Virus record (IMG/VR): IMGVR_UViG_3300017706_002620 | Location: 1-50,230 of that record | Reading direction: 5' to 3' (one strand) | Length of the DNA: 50,230 nucleotides | Source: a virus | Part shown: one piece after another, positions 1 to 8,129 of the stretch | How the letters are laid out: every line of letters starts with the position of its first letter | Position numbering within the stretch: the first letter of the stretch is position 1 | Program-made: the position numbers and the translations under genes | The notes under the pieces: model-generated | Databases searched by the model: none | What the model was told of the DNA's origin: nothing | Seen by the model: the letters and a program-made list of their open reading frames with translations, nothing else

Positions 1-642
1 TGCTTACCTGTAATTGATTACTGGGGGAAGGAGGATAAGGTCAGAGTTGATGTAAACCCATGGAAATGGAGATTATCAAGGAATGACACACATATCACGC
101 ATGATATTCCTGCGAAGCATAGAAGATATGATAAAAATGGAAATGTTTATTCAGTTGGATCTGATGGGTGTGATTATGTGCATACAGACAATTATCAACC
201 AATACCACACATGAATTTTTACACGCCCCAACATGAGCAAATTAGACAACAAATTTTAACTGATATGGATTTTAGAGATGCTAATTTAGAAAATTATAGT
301 AAGTTTATAAATGCAGCAGTCCAGGAGTTACCCGCAGTGCACCATTATTCGTGGTTTGATATTAAAAGAAAAATTTATACATACAAAAGCTATTGGTCAA
401 AACATTGGGCAAGCTTATATGATCGTGTCACTGATGATATTCCAGAAAATAATATGTTTTTTGATAAAAAATGGTCAGAAGTAAGTGATAAAGAGATTGT
501 AAATCTTTCTAATAAGATGGATAATGAATTAGGTGGATGGGTTTTTCATACTAGAGTAGACTTTAATAAGCCCACACCTTGGTATAGCATAGACAAAGAT
601 CACCCAATATTAATTCAAGAGTGGTTGCAGGAGAGAAAATAA
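1..642 (+). CDS. C-terminal part of an unidentified protein, possibly a glycosyltransferase (5' truncated)
   Basis: The frame is open from the first base, so the gene begins upstream of the window. Only 213 codons and the stop are visible. A GTG at 178 is in this frame, but it has no ribosome binding site and coding runs straight through it, so it is not the start. The visible part is soluble and rich in Trp, Tyr, His and Asp, with segments such as NPWKWRLSR and DIKRKIYTYKSYWSKHW. I see no catalytic motif. Position at the head of a run of glycosyltransferase genes, and a general resemblance to C-terminal halves of phage GT2 proteins, suggest a glycosyltransferase. That is inference. The next gene starts directly after the stop. 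Confidence 0.45.
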   Translation, partial: CLPVIDYWGKEDKVRVDVNPWKWRLSRNDTHITHDIPAKHRRYDKNGNVYSVGSDGCDYVHTDNYQPIPHMNFYTPQHEQIRQQILTDMDFRDANLENYSKFINAAVQELPAVHHYSWFDIKRKIYTYKSYWSKHWASLYDRVTDDIPENNMFFDKKWSEVSDKEIVNLSNKMDNELGGWVFHTRVDFNKPTPWYSIDKDHPILIQEWLQERK

Positions 643-948
643 ATGCAGACAGAAAATTTATTTCAAGTTTTTTCACAAATTTTTATTGAAAGTCAACAAT
701 CTTTTAATAAATGCGATATTAATTTGAGAACTAAATGCAGGACATTATCAGAAAAACTAAGTAGGATGGTCGAAGAATTAGAAGAAGACCCCTTCAAAGC
801 TGATATATCCTTGCTTGAATCTTTAGAAGAAGATACGCTACGTATACTCAAGTCGTGTACTGAATTAGAAAACAGAAGAGAAATGATTAAAGATTCAGTT
901 AGATCACTCCAAAATTCGACAAAAAATAAAATCGGAAGGAGTAAATAG
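643..948 (+). CDS. small helical protein of unknown function
   Basis: Encodes 101 residues. The ATG follows the upstream stop without a gap and has a GGAGAG ribosome binding site about seven bases upstream, inside the previous gene. The product is charged and looks almost wholly alpha-helical: residues 25-85 alternate hydrophobic and Glu/Lys/Arg positions and could form a coiled coil. Two or three scattered Cys show no metal-binding spacing. There is no signal peptide or membrane segment. It sits between two genes of the glycan block and probably shares their transcript. I do not recognise the family. Confidence 0.6.
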   Translation: MQTENLFQVFSQIFIESQQSFNKCDINLRTKCRTLSEKLSRMVEELEEDPFKADISLLESLEEDTLRILKSCTELENRREMIKDSVRSLQNSTKNKIGRSK

Positions 949-1671
949 ATGAGAAAAACTGTTTGTTTTGTGACACCAACATATAACGCCTCATTTCACT
1001 TAAGAGAGTGTTATGAGTCTTTAAAAGAACAATCTAACCCTAATTGGGAGTGGGTTATTTTAAATGACATGTCTAACGATGATACATTTGAAATTGCAAA
1101 TGAAATAGTAATGTCTGACGAAAAAGAAAGGGTGACATTTTTTAACCACGATCATAAAAAGTTTGCACTAAAAGGTATATACGATTATTTGCGTAATTAT
1201 AATGATTTTTCTAAACAAGTTATCGCTATTTTAGACGGAGATGACGCTCTCTGTAATGAGAATACTGTTGACTTAATATTAAAAGAATACGACAAAAATC
1301 CTAATCTAGATGCACTTTGGACTGCACATTCTTGGGATATCAACGGTATGAATATTTCTCGAGAACTTCCAGGAAATTTAAACCCATATCAATATCCATG
1401 GGTGAGTTCTCACTTAAAAACTTTTAAAGTCAACACATTTAAAAAAATTAAAAAAGAAAATTTTAAAGATTTAGATGGCAACTGGTTTGAGAGAGGTTAT
1501 GACCAAGCCTTATACTTACCTATTTTACATCTGGCAACAGAAAGAAAGTTCTTAAACGAAACATGCTACCTCTACAGAATTAATTCTAATTCTTTAAAAG
1601 TAAGAGACTGGAAAGAGAAAAGTCAAATGGACACGATACGTTTAGTGAGATCAAGAGGGTTAGTGCAATGA
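949..1671 (+). CDS. family 2 glycosyltransferase
   Basis: Encodes 240 residues with a GT-A fold signature. The N-terminus has the nucleotide-sugar binding start PTYNA (residues 10-14), followed by a helix and WVILNDMSNDDT. The metal-binding segment DGDD lies at residues 96-99. GT2 enzymes transfer a sugar from a nucleotide donor, here presumably in the cytoplasm because no membrane segment is present. The length is normal for a single GT2 domain without extension. The start has an AAGGAG site about eight bases upstream. The last four bases overlap the cupin gene (ATGA), so translation is probably coupled. Donor and acceptor cannot be told from the sequence. Confidence 0.85.
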   Translation: MRKTVCFVTPTYNASFHLRECYESLKEQSNPNWEWVILNDMSNDDTFEIANEIVMSDEKERVTFFNHDHKKFALKGIYDYLRNYNDFSKQVIAILDGDDALCNENTVDLILKEYDKNPNLDALWTAHSWDINGMNISRELPGNLNPYQYPWVSSHLKTFKVNTFKKIKKENFKDLDGNWFERGYDQALYLPILHLATERKFLNETCYLYRINSNSLKVRDWKEKSQMDTIRLVRSRGLVQ

Positions 1672-2009
1672 GTTTAAGAAAAATTGATAAACCCTGGGGT
1701 TCTGAGACAATTTTTGCTGAATCTAAAAAATATGTTGGTAAATTCATGCACATTAAGAAAAATAGTAGAATGAGCTTGCAATACCACGAAGTAAAAGAAG
1801 AAACAATATATGTCCAAAAAGGTGTTTTAAGGGTTTGGGAAAGTAAAGATGATAATCAATACATTGATTTGCAACCCGGGAGTATTTACCACGTCAAACC
1901 TGGTAAAATTCATAGGTTCGGCGCATCATCTGAACATGTACATTTAATTGAAGTAAGTACACCTGAACTAGATGATGTTGTTAGATTAGCGGATGATTAT
2001 AAAAGATGA
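1668..2009 (+). CDS. mannose-6-phosphate isomerase type II-like cupin
   Basis: Encodes a single-domain cupin of 113 residues. The KPWG motif (residues 8-11) and a QYH-x3-EE segment around His40, Glu44 and Glu45 are typical of the isomerase domain of type II phosphomannose isomerase/GDP-mannose pyrophosphorylase. A further His lies at residue 82. The family interconverts fructose-6-phosphate and mannose-6-phosphate, so the protein could feed mannose towards the GDP-mannose dehydratase encoded at 15154. No fused pyrophosphorylase domain is present, so GDP-mannose would have to come from the host or from a gene outside the window. It overlaps its neighbours by four bases on both sides. A general sugar-binding cupin role cannot be excluded. 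Confidence 0.7.
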   Translation: MSLRKIDKPWGSETIFAESKKYVGKFMHIKKNSRMSLQYHEVKEETIYVQKGVLRVWESKDDNQYIDLQPGSIYHVKPGKIHRFGASSEHVHLIEVSTPELDDVVRLADDYKR

Positions 2010-2950
2010 AAATTTTAATGTTAGGAAAACCAGGTGGAACTTTAGCAAGAACTTATGATTGGCACATTGAAGCATTGAATTCAGATGACAAAAAAAGATT
2101 TGATGTAGATTGTATTCACGATTTAAACGGTAATGTTGTGATAACAAAATATGATGTATTCTGGTTCTATGCCAAAGCATTTCCATCCGAACTATATTAT
2201 AAAGTGAAAGAGCTACGACCAGATGCAAAAATAGTGTGTGGTCCTAATATTATGTTAGACAAGCCTGATGTGGGTCTGTCTGACGATTGGGATAAGTGGT
2301 ATGCTAGTGAATGCCGACCAGACATTCACTTAGACCAGGTCATGTTTTATTCTGACCACGTCAAAAAATTTCTACCAGAAGAATTAAAAAGTGTTGCGAA
2401 AACATTGGATAAGTGCATTAAGCTTGACAAAAACTTGTACAGCAATACATCAAAGAAAGAATATGATGTACTTTTATACTCTAAGAAAAGAAGATATGAT
2501 AGCAAGTTTGAAGATTTTAGGTTTGATTTAATATCACTGCTAGATGAAAGTGATATTAAATATTGTGAAGTTCCCGCAGGAAAATTTGGTTCTTACGAAA
2601 GAAAAGACTACTTCAATCTTTTAAATAAATCAAAGTTTATGGTTAATTTGAGTTTGGACGAATGTCCCGGAATCCTTAATTATGAGTCAATGTTTTGTGA
2701 TGTCCCAGTCATTGGTTCAGAACACAACGTTCCAGTAAATAGTGACAAAAACTTACAAGTTGAAAATACTGACTATATGACAGAAAATTACCTTGTAAGA
2801 ACAGATGATGCTGCAAAAAAATACTTTGAAAAAGTTAAAGAAAAGTTATTGAAAGATTACAAACCATCGATTAGTCCTAGAGACTTTGTTTTGGAACACA
2901 CTAATTTTCAAAAATATTGTGACAACGTAGAAGAGTTATTATCTTTATGA
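2006..2950 (+). CDS. GT-B-like glycosyltransferase
   Basis: Encodes 314 residues with no membrane segment. The N-terminus (MKILMLGKPGG) looks like the first Rossmann strand and glycine loop of a GT-B enzyme. The C-terminal half contains KSKFMVNLSLDECPG and NYESMFCDVPVIGSEHNVP, which match the layout of the donor-binding site of GT1/GT4-type enzymes: an acidic residue, then a helix with Glu, then PV-IG. The classical E-x7-E motif is degenerate. It overlaps the preceding cupin gene by four bases (ATGA) and the following glycosyltransferase gene by four bases. It is probably a nucleotide-sugar transferase of the glycan block; substrate unknown. Confidence 0.6.
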   Translation: MKILMLGKPGGTLARTYDWHIEALNSDDKKRFDVDCIHDLNGNVVITKYDVFWFYAKAFPSELYYKVKELRPDAKIVCGPNIMLDKPDVGLSDDWDKWYASECRPDIHLDQVMFYSDHVKKFLPEELKSVAKTLDKCIKLDKNLYSNTSKKEYDVLLYSKKRRYDSKFEDFRFDLISLLDESDIKYCEVPAGKFGSYERKDYFNLLNKSKFMVNLSLDECPGILNYESMFCDVPVIGSEHNVPVNSDKNLQVENTDYMTENYLVRTDDAAKKYFEKVKEKLLKDYKPSISPRDFVLEHTNFQKYCDNVEELLSL

Positions 2951-3891
2951 AAAATTTAAATATCTTCTGTCATATACCTAGAGAAAACTGGGTTGTAGAT
3001 AGATTAGGCGAGGAGTACTCAAAATATTCTAGGCACAATATTAGCCACGTGGAAATTAACGAAAATACAGACATTATATGGTTATTTGCGGGATGGTGTT
3101 GGAATCATATTAATCCAAAAATACTTGAAAATTTTTACACAGTTTGTACAGAACATCATATTGTTAAAAGTAAGTTTGAAAAAGAGAAAAAATCTAGTTT
3201 TTTAAAAAGAGATCCATTCATTAACCATTACCTTACATACACTGAAGAAACCAAAAGCTTTATTAGTCGTTATACAGACAAACCTATAACTATTATACCT
3301 CACTGGATCAATGAAAATCTTTGGAGCAGATATGACAAAAACAGTGTCAGGCAAGAATTAAACATACCTGATAATAAGTACGTAATAAGCAGCTTCCAAA
3401 GAGATACTGAAGGTTTTGATTTAAAAACGCCTAAGCTAGAAAAGGGACCGGATATATTTGTAGAAAAAGTATGCCAAATAAATACCTTTAAAAGAGTACA
3501 CGTTTTATTAGGCGGGTGGCGAAGACAGTACATAATCAAACGCTTGAAAGAGTTAAATATTGAATACACTTATATAGAACTTCCAGAAATTGACATGATC
3601 AATAAGATGTATTGTGCTTCTGATCTTTACTTAATGTCATCTAGAGAAGAAGGTGGACCTCAATCAATATTTGAGGCAAGTTACCTTGAAATACCAATAC
3701 TCTCAACATTTGCAGGCCAATCAAGAAAAATATTAGACAAGAACTGTTTGTACAGTATTAAAGAAGAAATTGATAATAAAAAGTTAAAAAAAGCGATAGA
3801 ATGTGTAAAATCTAATAAAAAAAGTGTAGAATTGTTTGAAGTAAAAAATCACATGTTTGCTTATGATAAATTTTTCGATGAGGTAATTTAG
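2947..3891 (+). CDS. GT4-like glycosyltransferase
   Basis: Encodes 314 residues. The C-terminal domain has a clear GT4 donor-binding segment, SREEGGPQSIFEASYLEIP (Glu234 onward), followed by a conserved-looking GQSRKIL stretch. The N-terminal domain is short and contains a WLFAGW segment. No membrane helix is visible. GT4 enzymes are retaining transferases that use nucleotide sugars, commonly in capsule, O-antigen or protein glycan synthesis. The gene is translationally coupled (ATGA) to the previous glycosyltransferase and ends two bases before the first carbamoyltransferase gene, so the three may act on the same product. Confidence in the fold is good; specificity is unknown. Confidence 0.75.
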   Translation: MKNLNIFCHIPRENWVVDRLGEEYSKYSRHNISHVEINENTDIIWLFAGWCWNHINPKILENFYTVCTEHHIVKSKFEKEKKSSFLKRDPFINHYLTYTEETKSFISRYTDKPITIIPHWINENLWSRYDKNSVRQELNIPDNKYVISSFQRDTEGFDLKTPKLEKGPDIFVEKVCQINTFKRVHVLLGGWRRQYIIKRLKELNIEYTYIELPEIDMINKMYCASDLYLMSSREEGGPQSIFEASYLEIPILSTFAGQSRKILDKNCLYSIKEEIDNKKLKKAIECVKSNKKSVELFEVKNHMFAYDKFFDEVI

Positions 3892-3893
3892 AT

Positions 3894-5525
3894 ATGTATT
3901 TAGCGGGATTCTGGTCAGGGCACGATTGTAGCTACTGTATACTTAAGAACGGCATACCTGTTGTTCATAATGAATATGAAAGGTTCATCAGAGAAAAAGA
4001 ACCTGCAGGTGACTCTTTAAAATTCATGTTTGAAAATTTCTCAGACAAAGAAGAGATTAAACACTTTGCTACATGCTTCCCAACATCAAAAGCAACACAA
4101 TATGAAGAGTCTTTTGAGAAAGCAAAAGAGATCACTAATAAAAACAACGGTACATTGTATGCAGTAGGTCACCATCAGTCCCATGCTGCTAATGCTTTTT
4201 TTTCGTCGAACTTAGACGAAGCAACAATTATAACACTCGATGGTGGCGGTGTTGAACATAATAATTCTCCAACTGCTTGTACTATTTACAAAGGTAAACA
4301 AAATAAAATTGAAAATATTCACACTTTTATTTTAAATGATTTAAACATTGGTGGCGTTTGGACTCGTACAACACGTTACATTTTTAACCTCCAGTCAGGT
4401 TGGCCTAGAGGTCATCAGGCTGGATCAGTCATGGCCATGGCAGCTTTTGGAGACAGAGAAAAGTACTTTAAAGACTTTATTAAAATGTTAACAGTTGATA
4501 ATCGTATCTCAACAGCAAAACCACCTGGTCAGCCGAAAGGTGCAAATGTAGGCACTGATCCAAAGCACCCATATTTGCAAAAGTATAGAGAGATAGCTGA
4601 TAAAAGTGAGCAGGATAAATTTGATTTAGCAGCTAGCCTACAGGCTGCAACTGAACACGTACTAAAGAATTTAATAAAACAAGTAACGGATCAAATCCCT
4701 ACTAAAAACTTGTGTCTTTCTGGAGGTGTAGTTTTAAATTGTGTAGCAATTGGAAAAATTAAGGATTGGTTTCCGTTTATAGAAAATGTCTACATACCTC
4801 CAGCTCCTCATGACGGAGGTTTACCGATAGGGGCTGCGCAATTTGTATGGCATCAAGTTTTAGACAATCCTAGGATACAATGGAAAGACAACAGCTCACC
4901 TTACTTAGGTAAAACATATTTAAAAAAAGAAATAGAGACAGCATTAGATGAAAACAAAAGCGGTAATTTTAGTTTTGAAAAAGATGTAGAAGTTAGTCAC
5001 GTTATAGATCTTCTCGACAGTCAAAAAATAATATCAGTATTCGGAGGAGGATCTGAGTCAGGAAGAAGAGCGCTAGGTAATAGAAGTATCCTCGCTGATC
5101 CTAGGTCTGACAAGATGAAAGAATTAATTAATAAAAAAGTAAAGCATAGGCAATGGTATCGACCCTTCGCACCATCAATGTTAAGAGAAAAAGTATCAGA
5201 GTGGTTTGTTCGTGACGACGATAGTCCGTATATGAACATAGTTATGCATTTTAAAGATAATGTCAAGGATAAAGTTCCTGCTGTGGTTCACAAAGACGGA
5301 ACTGCGAGAGTTCAGACTGTAACAAAAAATGACAATGAGTGGTACTATAATTTCTTAAAAGCGTGGGAGACTAAATCAAACGTCCCTATTATATTAAATA
5401 CTAGTTTTAATGATAGAGAACCTATTTGTGAAACTCCTGAGCACGCCATAGGCTGTTTTTTAAGAACAAACATAGACTATTTATATTTTTACGATGCAAA
5501 AATTCTTGTGAGTAAAAACGGATAA
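3894..5525 (+). CDS. NodU/TobZ-family O-carbamoyltransferase (copy 1)
   Basis: Encodes 543 residues, close to the usual family length. The N-terminal Kae1-like domain has the metal-binding HHQSH motif (His93 to His97) followed by a TLDGGGV strand. The central part has LSGGVVLNCVAIGK. The C-terminal YrdC-like domain carries GGGSESGRRALGNRS (around 382-396) and RPFAPS. Such enzymes use ATP and carbamoyl phosphate, through carbamoyl-AMP, to carbamoylate a hydroxyl group, typically on a sugar. It is adjacent and closely related to the next gene: 5139-5173 and 6741-6775 differ at one base, and the 3' ends are nearly identical. Sugar O-carbamoylation is the simplest role given the neighbours. Modification of hydroxymethylated DNA bases is an alternative. 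Confidence 0.92.
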   Translation: MYLAGFWSGHDCSYCILKNGIPVVHNEYERFIREKEPAGDSLKFMFENFSDKEEIKHFATCFPTSKATQYEESFEKAKEITNKNNGTLYAVGHHQSHAANAFFSSNLDEATIITLDGGGVEHNNSPTACTIYKGKQNKIENIHTFILNDLNIGGVWTRTTRYIFNLQSGWPRGHQAGSVMAMAAFGDREKYFKDFIKMLTVDNRISTAKPPGQPKGANVGTDPKHPYLQKYREIADKSEQDKFDLAASLQAATEHVLKNLIKQVTDQIPTKNLCLSGGVVLNCVAIGKIKDWFPFIENVYIPPAPHDGGLPIGAAQFVWHQVLDNPRIQWKDNSSPYLGKTYLKKEIETALDENKSGNFSFEKDVEVSHVIDLLDSQKIISVFGGGSESGRRALGNRSILADPRSDKMKELINKKVKHRQWYRPFAPSMLREKVSEWFVRDDDSPYMNIVMHFKDNVKDKVPAVVHKDGTARVQTVTKNDNEWYYNFLKAWETKSNVPIILNTSFNDREPICETPEHAIGCFLRTNIDYLYFYDAKILVSKNG

Positions 5526-5528
5526 CAT

Positions 5529-7133
5529 ATGACAAAAAAAGAAAAAATAAAAATCCTAGGGTTCCAAACAGGACATGACGTTTCTTACTGCGTTTTAGAA
5601 GACGGTGTTCCTATACATCATGAAGAACTCGAAAGGTTTACTAGGGAGAAAGAGCCCTTAGGTGACGGTTTACGATTTGGTTTTGATTCCTTAGGTAACG
5701 AAGTTGAAAATATCAAATATTTCACGCTAGGAAACTTTGGCATGTATCAACCCAAAGGTATTAGGAAATGGGGCCCTCGCGGATGTTATGATCATAACTT
5801 AGTAAGAAAAATGAAAGATATTATTGTTAAGAATGACGGCGAATTTTTTGAAGTAGGACACCATTTGTCACATGCTGCCAACGCTTTTCTTACTAGTGAT
5901 TTTGATGACGCATTAATTATAACAATCGATGGCGGTGGTATGGAGTCTGATGGTACCGTGACAGCCTTTACAATAGCTGAAGGTGTAAATAACACTGTTA
6001 AACAGTTAAAGGTTTATGATATTAATGACATAAATCTAGGTGGAATATGGGACAAAGTGACTTCAAAAGTATTTAACTTATCAATAGGCTACCCTATAGG
6101 TAATCAGGCAGGATCAGTCATGGCTATGGCGACAATGGGTACACCTAAATACTTAGAAAGCTTTAATTTGAAAAATATAGATTATGAAAAACTTAAGACC
6201 GTCGCCGCGGAGTCTGAAAAAGAAAGTTTTAATGTTGCTGCATCTCTGCAAAAATTTACTGAAAACACGGTAAAAGAATATTTAAGTCATTACATTGAGA
6301 AGTTGAAACCTAAAAACATATGTTTTTCAGGAGGGGTTTCCTTAAATTGTGTGATGGTAGGAAAAATAAAACAGTGGTTTAGCTGTGTTGAGAATGTATT
6401 CTGTGATCCAGTGCCGTACGACGCAGGATTGTCTTTAGGTAGTGCAAGGTATGTTTGGCATTGTGTTTTAGGAAACCCTAGAATTAAAAACAAAGAAAAT
6501 AAAACCAGTTATCTAGGTAGACAGTATAACAAGCAAACCGTTATTAACTGTTTAAAAAACAACGAAATTAAATTGTCTTATAATAATTCTAGCGACAATG
6601 AGGTGATTAATTTACTTGCGGACAATAACATTATTTCTGTCTTCGGAGGAAAGTCTGAATCGGGCAGACGAGCTCTAGGCAATAGAAGTATCCTTGCGAA
6701 TCCAAAAGATGAAAAAATGAAAGATATTATAAACAGCAAGGTAAAGCATAGGCAGTGGTATCGACCCTTCGCACCTTCTATTCTAGCAGAAGAAGTTGAT
6801 AAATGGTTCGAAGAAAATTATGACAGCCCGTATATGTCTTTTGCAGTAAAATTTAAAGAGTCTAAAAGAAAATTAGTCCCTGCAGTTGCGCACTATGATG
6901 GAACAGGAAGGCTCCAGACTGTGTCAGAAGACACGAACTCGTGGTACTATGGTTTTATAAGGGCGTGGTATGAAAAGTCAGGTGTGCCTATCTTGTTAAA
7001 CACCAGCTTTAACGATCGAGAACCAATCGTAGAGACACCTGAACATGCTATAAATTGTTTTTTAAGAACCAATATAGACTATTTATATTTTTACGATTCA
7101 AAAATATTAGTGAGTAAAAAGGAGAAGAAATGA
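5529..7133 (+). CDS. NodU/TobZ-family O-carbamoyltransferase (copy 2, tandem paralogue)
   Basis: Encodes 534 residues and starts three bases after copy 1. It has the same domain order: HHLSH metal motif (His111 to His115), TIDGGGM, FSGGVSLNCVMVGK, then GGKSESGRRALGNRS and RPFAPS in the YrdC-like part. Catalytic signatures are intact in both copies, so neither looks like a decaying duplicate. Nucleotide similarity is strongly patchy: near-identical blocks at the C-terminal motif and the last 65 bases, with divergence in the N-terminal half and at residues 290-340. This suggests duplication followed by specialisation or gene conversion. The two may carbamoylate different sugars or positions, or act as a heterodimer (inference). 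It overlaps the SGNH gene by four bases. Confidence 0.92.
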   Translation: MTKKEKIKILGFQTGHDVSYCVLEDGVPIHHEELERFTREKEPLGDGLRFGFDSLGNEVENIKYFTLGNFGMYQPKGIRKWGPRGCYDHNLVRKMKDIIVKNDGEFFEVGHHLSHAANAFLTSDFDDALIITIDGGGMESDGTVTAFTIAEGVNNTVKQLKVYDINDINLGGIWDKVTSKVFNLSIGYPIGNQAGSVMAMATMGTPKYLESFNLKNIDYEKLKTVAAESEKESFNVAASLQKFTENTVKEYLSHYIEKLKPKNICFSGGVSLNCVMVGKIKQWFSCVENVFCDPVPYDAGLSLGSARYVWHCVLGNPRIKNKENKTSYLGRQYNKQTVINCLKNNEIKLSYNNSSDNEVINLLADNNIISVFGGKSESGRRALGNRSILANPKDEKMKDIINSKVKHRQWYRPFAPSILAEEVDKWFEENYDSPYMSFAVKFKESKRKLVPAVAHYDGTGRLQTVSEDTNSWYYGFIRAWYEKSGVPILLNTSFNDREPIVETPEHAINCFLRTNIDYLYFYDSKILVSKKEKK

Positions 7134-8011
7134 AACATTTAGTTGTATCAGGTTGTAGCCTAACAATATCTGACGGTGTTAATATTGGTAACAAAAACAG
7201 ATCTTGGGCATGGGCTCTATACGAACACCTAAAAATTGACAATCATGACTTGGAATTCCACAATGTTGGTCTGTCTGGTGGCGGAAATTACTTAATAGCA
7301 ATGAGTTGTATAGATACTGTCCAATGTCTAATTAATTCAGGTGTCCTAGCAAAAGATATTTTTGTAGTAACACAGTGGTCTGGATTATTTAGACCGGCAC
7401 TTTATACAGAGAATTTAAGACAAAATAGAAAAGTTGACTTTCATGAAATGAATACAGAATATACTAATCTAAAGAATTGTAACTTTGAAAAAGGTTTCTT
7501 TGTTGATACTGCAGGTCAGTTTAGAAGAAATAATCCATTTTGGTTAAAGTATCTAGGTGATTATACCAGTACAGCCTCAGCCTTCATTGGTGCACTAGAT
7601 AACATAACAAAACTCCAGTGGTACCTAAAAGCTCAAGGGGTAAAATACAGAATGTTTAACGGTTGGGATATTTTTACTGTATTTGATAAGAAGTCAGAAA
7701 GATTTGGCAGTGACATTGTTATTAATAAAAATCAGTTTGGTGAACATGTATATAATAATATAAACAACACACTTATAAAAGATACATGCCCGATATCACA
7801 AGGTCTTTGGGATCAGATAGACTGGGAATATTTTTGGACTTTTAAAAACAAAAATATAAAGTTTGGCGGGATGATGCAATGGATACAAAATAATGTTGAT
7901 AAGAATTCATGGTATGTCCAACCTCCTAGAGATGTGCACCCGCCTTCTGAAACTGCAAAAATCTTTTGTAAAGAAGTAATATTACCAGCTATGAGGCCTA
8001 ACTATGATTAA
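7130..8011 (+). CDS. SGNH/GDSL-like hydrolase
   Basis: Encodes 293 residues. The block I nucleophile region is SGCS (residues 7-10, Ser10 or Ser7 as nucleophile). Blocks II/III are represented by GLSGGGN (residues 47-53, Asn53 in the oxyanion hole). The C-terminal block V is DVHPP (Asp268, His270). There is no signal peptide, so it acts in the cytoplasm. The family contains esterases, and related folds catalyse O-acetyl transfer to or from glycans. Location directly after two carbamoyltransferases suggests tailoring of the same glycan, by removal or transfer of an acyl group. Its start codon overlaps the previous stop, and its tail overlaps a 38-codon ORF by eight bases. Confidence 0.65.
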   Translation: MKHLVVSGCSLTISDGVNIGNKNRSWAWALYEHLKIDNHDLEFHNVGLSGGGNYLIAMSCIDTVQCLINSGVLAKDIFVVTQWSGLFRPALYTENLRQNRKVDFHEMNTEYTNLKNCNFEKGFFVDTAGQFRRNNPFWLKYLGDYTSTASAFIGALDNITKLQWYLKAQGVKYRMFNGWDIFTVFDKKSERFGSDIVINKNQFGEHVYNNINNTLIKDTCPISQGLWDQIDWEYFWTFKNKNIKFGGMMQWIQNNVDKNSWYVQPPRDVHPPSETAKIFCKEVILPAMRPNYD

Positions 8012-8120
8012 AAAATTAATAGAAACTATTAGAAAGAAAATACAAGAATATAAGACAAGAAGAGATAACAAAAAAAAGATCGAAGAGATCAATGAAAATG
8101 ATCCTTTTATTTACAAGTAG
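8004..8120 (+). CDS. 38-residue basic small protein ending DPFIYK
   Basis: A short ORF begins with an ATG inside the last codons of the SGNH gene and stops at 8120, ten bases before the third carbamoyltransferase. The product is highly charged, Lys/Arg-rich and helical, beginning MIKKLIETIRKKIQEYK and ending NDPFIYK. The overlap and tight fit between two genes support real coding, and it fills the only gap in this stretch. I recall similar short basic proteins ending in DPFIY from marine myoviruses, but this is recollection and not a search result. Function unknown; possibly a nucleic-acid or protein-binding peptide. Confidence 0.5.
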   Translation: MIKKLIETIRKKIQEYKTRRDNKKKIEEINENDPFIYK

Positions 8121-8129
8121 ACGAGAAAA

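Noticed and set aside
178-642. Separate gene starting at the GTG at 178
   Set aside because: The same frame is open to base 1 with coding-like composition and no ribosome binding site at the GTG, so it is the tail of a longer gene.
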